A stretch of 64,000 bases of DNA from Nakamurella alba (GTDB lineage: Bacteria; Actinomycetota; Actinomycetes; Mycobacteriales; Nakamurellaceae), in assembly GCF_009707545.1 (NCBI RefSeq), contig NZ_WLYK01000005.1, forward strand, positions 496,001-560,000. Reading direction: 5' to 3'. How positions within the stretch are numbered: the stretch's first letter is position 1; each line of letters opens with the position of its first letter. The position numbers and the translations under genes are program-made. Under the pieces are notes generated by a model. The model worked only from the letters and a program-made list of their open reading frames with translations. It did no database searches and had not been told where the DNA came from. Positions 60,766 through 64,000 of this stretch are shown here, in pieces.

Positions 60766-63759
60766 TCAGTTGGTGGTGGTGAGGGAGCCGTCGCTGCCGT
60801 TGGTCGCGGCGCAGGACCCGATGGCCCAGCAGGAGATCGCGTTCGTCGTGGCGTCGGCGCTGCCGACCTTCACCGGCGTGCTCCAGGTGGCACCGTTGAA
60901 CGTACTGACCTGGCCGAGGTCGTCGGTGACGCCGCAGAAGGTCCGGGAGGCGCAGGAGACGCCGGCGACGCCCAGCGTCGAACTGGGCAGGGCGATGGCC
61001 GCACTCCACACCGTGTCCTCGAAATAGGCCGCGTAGCCTGTGTTGTCGTCATCCTCTTGGCCGACCGCGACGCAGAATCCGGCGTCCGGGCAAGAGATGG
61101 CGATGACCCCGCCTGCCGCGCTCAGCTCGACCGGTGCCGACCAGGAGGTGCCGTTCCAGGTGACGACCCCGCCGCCGTCCGGGAAGGCGTCGATGGTGGC
61201 GTAGCAGCGGGTTGCAGACACGCACTCCACGGACGTGATGTCTCCGGCTGTCGCACCGATGGTGCCCGCGTCGGTCCAGCCGGTGCCGCGGTCGACCGCC
61301 GTGTTGCCCTGCCGGTTGATCGCCATGCAGAAGCTGGTCGACGTGCAGGAGACATCCGTCGGGTAGTGCACCATCGGCAGGATCTGGTCGTCGGTCCAGT
61401 TGAGGCCGTCGAACACCCGCGACCCAGAGGTCAGGTTGCCGCCGACGCCCACGCAGTAGGTGGCGGTCAGGCAGTCGACACCGACCACCGAACCGTCCTG
61501 CAGCTGCGTGACCGTTCCGCCGGAGTACTTCACCGCGCCGCCGTCTTCGGCGACGACCAAGCAGTCCGCGGCGGCGCAGGAGACGTCGACGATGCCGTCG
61601 CTGGTCACCAGCTGGTGCCCGTCGCCCACCTGACCGTCGGACCAGAAGGTGACCTGGAGTGCGGCCTGCACGATGCAGCCGGGGTGGCTGAAGCAGTCCA
61701 CCGAGAAGCCGGCCAAGCTGGTCCCCGCATCGGAGGCAGTCCAGCTCTCGCCGTCCCAGATTTGCGGGGTGGCGTACCCGACCGCCATGCAGCGGACGCT
61801 GTCGAAGCACGACACGTCCTGCACCACGAGATCCTCGTCGGCAGTGCCCAGTCGTGTCGGGGTCGACCAGGTGGTGCCGTTGAACTCGGTGGCCTGGCTG
61901 CCGTCGAGGCCGGCGATGCCGACCACGACGCAGAAGTCCACGGAGGTGCAGTCGACGGCGCGGGTGATGCTCGCGGTCCACACCTGGGCGGGTGCGCTCC
62001 AGCCGGTGCTGGTGCGTTTCATGTAGCGGCCGTTGGTGTCAACGGCCATGCAGTAGACGGCGCTCGCGCACGAGATGTCCTGCAGCGTCGTGGTGGTCGC
62101 TCCGATGGTCGAAGCCGTCCAGGTGCCGCCGCTGTACCGATAGGCGGTGCGGCCGGTGCTGATCGCGACGCAGGTCGACGCGGCGCAGGAGACTTGATCG
62201 ACCGTCGTCTCCCCGGCCTTGATGGCGGCGGGAGTGGTCCACGTGGTGCCGTTCCAGCGGGAGAACCGACCGTCCTTGACGCCGATGCAGAAGGTCGTCG
62301 ACGAGCAGCTGATCTCGCTGAAGCCCCTGCCGAGCTGGGTGGTCCAGACGTCGCCGTTGAAGCGGAAGCTGCGTGCACCGTCGGAGGCCATACAGAAAGA
62401 CACGTTGACGCAGGAGACGGTGGTCAGCTCGCCCACCGGCTTGTAGACCGGGGTCGGGGTGCCCCAGGTCGGGGTCGCCGTGGTGTCGATGTCGAGGGTG
62501 GAGCCGGTGACGTCGGCGACGATGTCGATGGTGCCGCCGCTGACGTTGGTGAAGACGGTCCGGCCGCCGGCACCGATGGGCAGCAGCGAAGTGGTCGAGA
62601 TGCCTTGCTTCGCCGCGAAGTTGATGATCACGGCCCGCTTGCCGGTGGCGCCGCCGGGAGCGACCGCCAGGGTGCCGCCGGCGGTCGGCGAGACGACGGT
62701 GACCGCGGCGGTGACGGCGGTGATGCCGGTGCCGGGCAGGTTGCCCCGACCCGGCAGGGAGACGGTGATCGACTGCCCGGCGGCGAGCCGCGCTTTCGGT
62801 GCGCCGTTGCCGGTGCGGGTGTCGAGCAGCCGGATCGGGTCGACCGGCCCGAAGGTGCCGGATCGGGCCGCGGTGCCGGCGCGGTAGTAGCCGGTGGTGT
62901 CGGCGACCAGGTCGATGGTGCCCGCGCTGTTGTTGGTGAACACCACCTGACCGCCGGAGCCGATCGGCAGCATCGCGGTGCTCGAGATGCCATGTTTGGC
63001 AGCGAAGTTGATGACGACGGCGCGCTTGGTCGTGTTGCCGGCCGGAGCCACGGACAGCGTTCCGCCCGCCGATGGGTTGACCACGGTGAGCGCCGCGACG
63101 GCCGTGGAGACGCCGCTGGTCGGGATGCCGCCGCGGCCGGTGAACTTCACGGTGATCGATGTGCCGGGGGCGATGCGCGCCTTGGGTGCGCCGTTGCCGG
63201 TGCGGGTGTCGATCAGCCGGACCGGCGCGATGAGGCCGTAGGTGCCGGCCAGGGTCGGGGTGCCCGAGCGGTAGTAGCCGGTGACGTCGGCGACCAGGTC
63301 GATGGTGCCGCCGGAGACGTTGGTGAACACGACCTGCCCTGCTGAGCTCAGCGGGAGGAAGGCGGTGTTCGAGATGCCTTGTTTGGCAGCGAAATTGATG
63401 ACCACGGCGCGCTGGGTGGGCGCGTTTGCCGGGGCGATCGCCAGCGTCCCGCCGGTCGAGGGGGAGACGACGGTGAGGCTCGCGACGACCGTGGAGACCC
63501 CGGTGGTCGGGAGTCCGCCGCGGTTCAGGAACCCGACGGTGATGGATGCTCCTGGCTGCAGCCGTGCCTTCGGTGCGCCGTTGCCGGTGCGCGTGTCCAG
63601 CAGCCGGACCGGGTCCACCGATCCGAACGCCCCCGCGACACCCGGTGCAGCCTGCACCTGCGGCGTGGCAGCGGCAGTCACCGGGATCGCGAGGAGTCCG
63701 ACGGCGGCGAGGACCGCTGTCAGGTAGACAAGGACAGCGTTGCGACGGTGCAGCGACAT
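60766..63759 (-). CDS. Exported RLLDTR/propeller protein, copy E
   Basis: 997 residues from the ATG at 63759, with signal peptide VYLTAVLAAVGLLAIPVTAA. Three N-terminal modules all carry RLLDTRTG or RLIDTRTG followed by NGAPKAR. Fourteen Cys-pair repeats follow, from VSCVNVSFC to ISCWAIGSC. Repeat 7 is VDCFSHPGC and repeat 8 the short VSCAAADC followed by GGAVKYSGG, matching the position-specific pattern of copies A, B and D. Its modules resemble copy D most. The leader CTGGGGGCTCC before the start is shared with copies A and B. Confidence 0.83.
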   Translation of the reverse strand: MSLHRRNAVLVYLTAVLAAVGLLAIPVTAAATPQVQAAPGVAGAFGSVDPVRLLDTRTGNGAPKARLQPGASITVGFLNRGGLPTTGVSTVVASLTVVSPSTGGTLAIAPANAPTQRAVVINFAAKQGISNTAFLPLSSAGQVVFTNVSGGTIDLVADVTGYYRSGTPTLAGTYGLIAPVRLIDTRTGNGAPKARIAPGTSITVKFTGRGGIPTSGVSTAVAALTVVNPSAGGTLSVAPAGNTTKRAVVINFAAKHGISSTAMLPIGSGGQVVFTNNSAGTIDLVADTTGYYRAGTAARSGTFGPVDPIRLLDTRTGNGAPKARLAAGQSITVSLPGRGNLPGTGITAVTAAVTVVSPTAGGTLAVAPGGATGKRAVIINFAAKQGISTTSLLPIGAGGRTVFTNVSGGTIDIVADVTGSTLDIDTTATPTWGTPTPVYKPVGELTTVSCVNVSFCMASDGARSFRFNGDVWTTQLGRGFSEISCSSTTFCIGVKDGRFSRWNGTTWTTPAAIKAGETTVDQVSCAASTCVAISTGRTAYRYSGGTWTASTIGATTTTLQDISCASAVYCMAVDTNGRYMKRTSTGWSAPAQVWTASITRAVDCTSVDFCVVVGIAGLDGSQATEFNGTTWSTPTRLGTADEDLVVQDVSCFDSVRCMAVGYATPQIWDGESWTASDAGTSLAGFSVDCFSHPGCIVQAALQVTFWSDGQVGDGHQLVTSDGIVDVSCAAADCLVVAEDGGAVKYSGGTVTQLQDGSVVGVDCLTATYCVGVGGNLTSGSRVFDGLNWTDDQILPMVHYPTDVSCTSTSFCMAINRQGNTAVDRGTGWTDAGTIGATAGDITSVECVSATRCYATIDAFPDGGGVVTWNGTSWSAPVELSAAGGVIAISCPDAGFCVAVGQEDDDNTGYAAYFEDTVWSAAIALPSSTLGVAGVSCASRTFCGVTDDLGQVSTFNGATWSTPVKVGSADATTNAISCWAIGSCAATNGSDGSLTTTN

Positions 63760-63857
63760 GGAGCCCCCAGCTCGGCGCCGCCCGGCCGACCCCGGCAGCA
63801 TCGGCGGAGCCTACATCGGGCCATCCGAGGAAAAACAGGACTCGTGGTGTCGCACCC

Positions 63858-64000
63858 CTACCGGCCGCCGCGTCGGGTGGGCGTGATGGACCCGTCGCCC
63901 ATGTTGATCATCGAGCACCGCTGATCGGAGCTGCATGACACGTCACTGTTCCCCGTTCCGGCCACGGCAGACAACCGCCAGAGGGCACCATCGAAGGAAT
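63858..64000 (-). CDS. Exported RLLDTR/propeller protein, copy F (C-terminus only)
   Basis: The last 47 codons of another family member run off the right edge. They read SFDGALWRLSAVAGTGN, then DVSCSSDQRCSMINMGDGSI and TPTRRGGR before the stop (63860-63858). This matches the final Cys-pair repeat of copies A-E (for example VSCSSSGRCGVINELDGSLI in copy B). The array therefore continues beyond the window. Confidence 0.8.
   Translation of the reverse strand, partial: SFDGALWRLSAVAGTGNSDVSCSSDQRCSMINMGDGSITPTRRGGR

Noticed and set aside
60742..63345. Long plus-strand frames opposite the RLLDTR array
   Set aside because: Asp/Gly/His-rich repeats simply mirror the repetitive minus-strand modules; there is no signal peptide or start-site support.
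1..64000. CRISPR arrays, tRNA or rRNA genes
   Set aside because: No regularly spaced short repeats with unique spacers and no tRNA/rRNA-like conserved blocks were seen when reading the intergenic regions; a covariance-model scan was not possible here.

Overview
The sequence is G+C-rich with strongly biased third codon positions, frequent GTG starts and many ATGA/GTGA gene overlaps. Together with actinobacterial-type Ala/Ser/Thr-rich lipoproteins and RLLDTR-type exported proteins, this indicates a chromosomal segment of a high-G+C actinomycete. I cannot name the genus. No rRNA, tRNA, CRISPR array, phage structural gene or integrase was recognised.

Region 1 (about 0.3-10.7 kb) is a catabolic cluster. 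An acyl-CoA synthetase and a nitroreductase-fold flavoprotein are read leftwards. A CUT2-type ABC importer, an HSL-family esterase, a Baeyer-Villiger monooxygenase and a FadR-type GntR regulator are read rightwards. The enzyme set fits a ketone to ester to acid to acyl-CoA route. Two near-identical imperfect palindromes lie in the divergent spacer and are good candidates for the regulator's operators.

Region 2 (about 10.7-21.1 kb) has visibly lower G+C and is a defence/DNA-modification island. It holds a MORC/MutL-like GHKL ATPase with zinc ribbons, an Mrr-nuclease/SF2-helicase fusion, a winged-helix protein, a C5-cytosine methyltransferase, a Vsr endonuclease, an IS3-family element whose transposase has lost its first catalytic Asp, and an AIPR (abortive-infection) protein.

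Region 3 (about 21.7-29.7 kb) is a complete four-gene type II Wadjet (JetABCD) anti-plasmid operon. Just upstream lies a decayed copy of the 3' end of the large helicase gene found at 39.5-44.5 kb. Downstream, the 3' end of jetD is duplicated at 32.1 kb, so the two copies bracket a foreign-looking lipoprotein gene.

Region 4 (about 32-38.8 kb) is a patchwork: a CxxC protein, a HipBA toxin-antitoxin pair with palindromic operators, an uncharacterised protein, a broken RecA-like gene, an orphan excisionase-type HTH protein, an OB-fold-like protein and a lipoprotein with an HExxH zincin motif.

Region 5 (about 39.5-64 kb, all leftward) encodes a very large SF1 helicase-nuclease fusion, three tandem paralogous lipoproteins, and a tandem family of exported proteins (five whole copies plus one cut by the window edge). 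Each whole copy has three RLLDTR modules followed by Cys-pair repeats. Four copies have exactly 14 Cys-pair repeats and one has exactly 7, which I read as two versus one seven-bladed beta-propellers. One copy carries a single-base frameshift.
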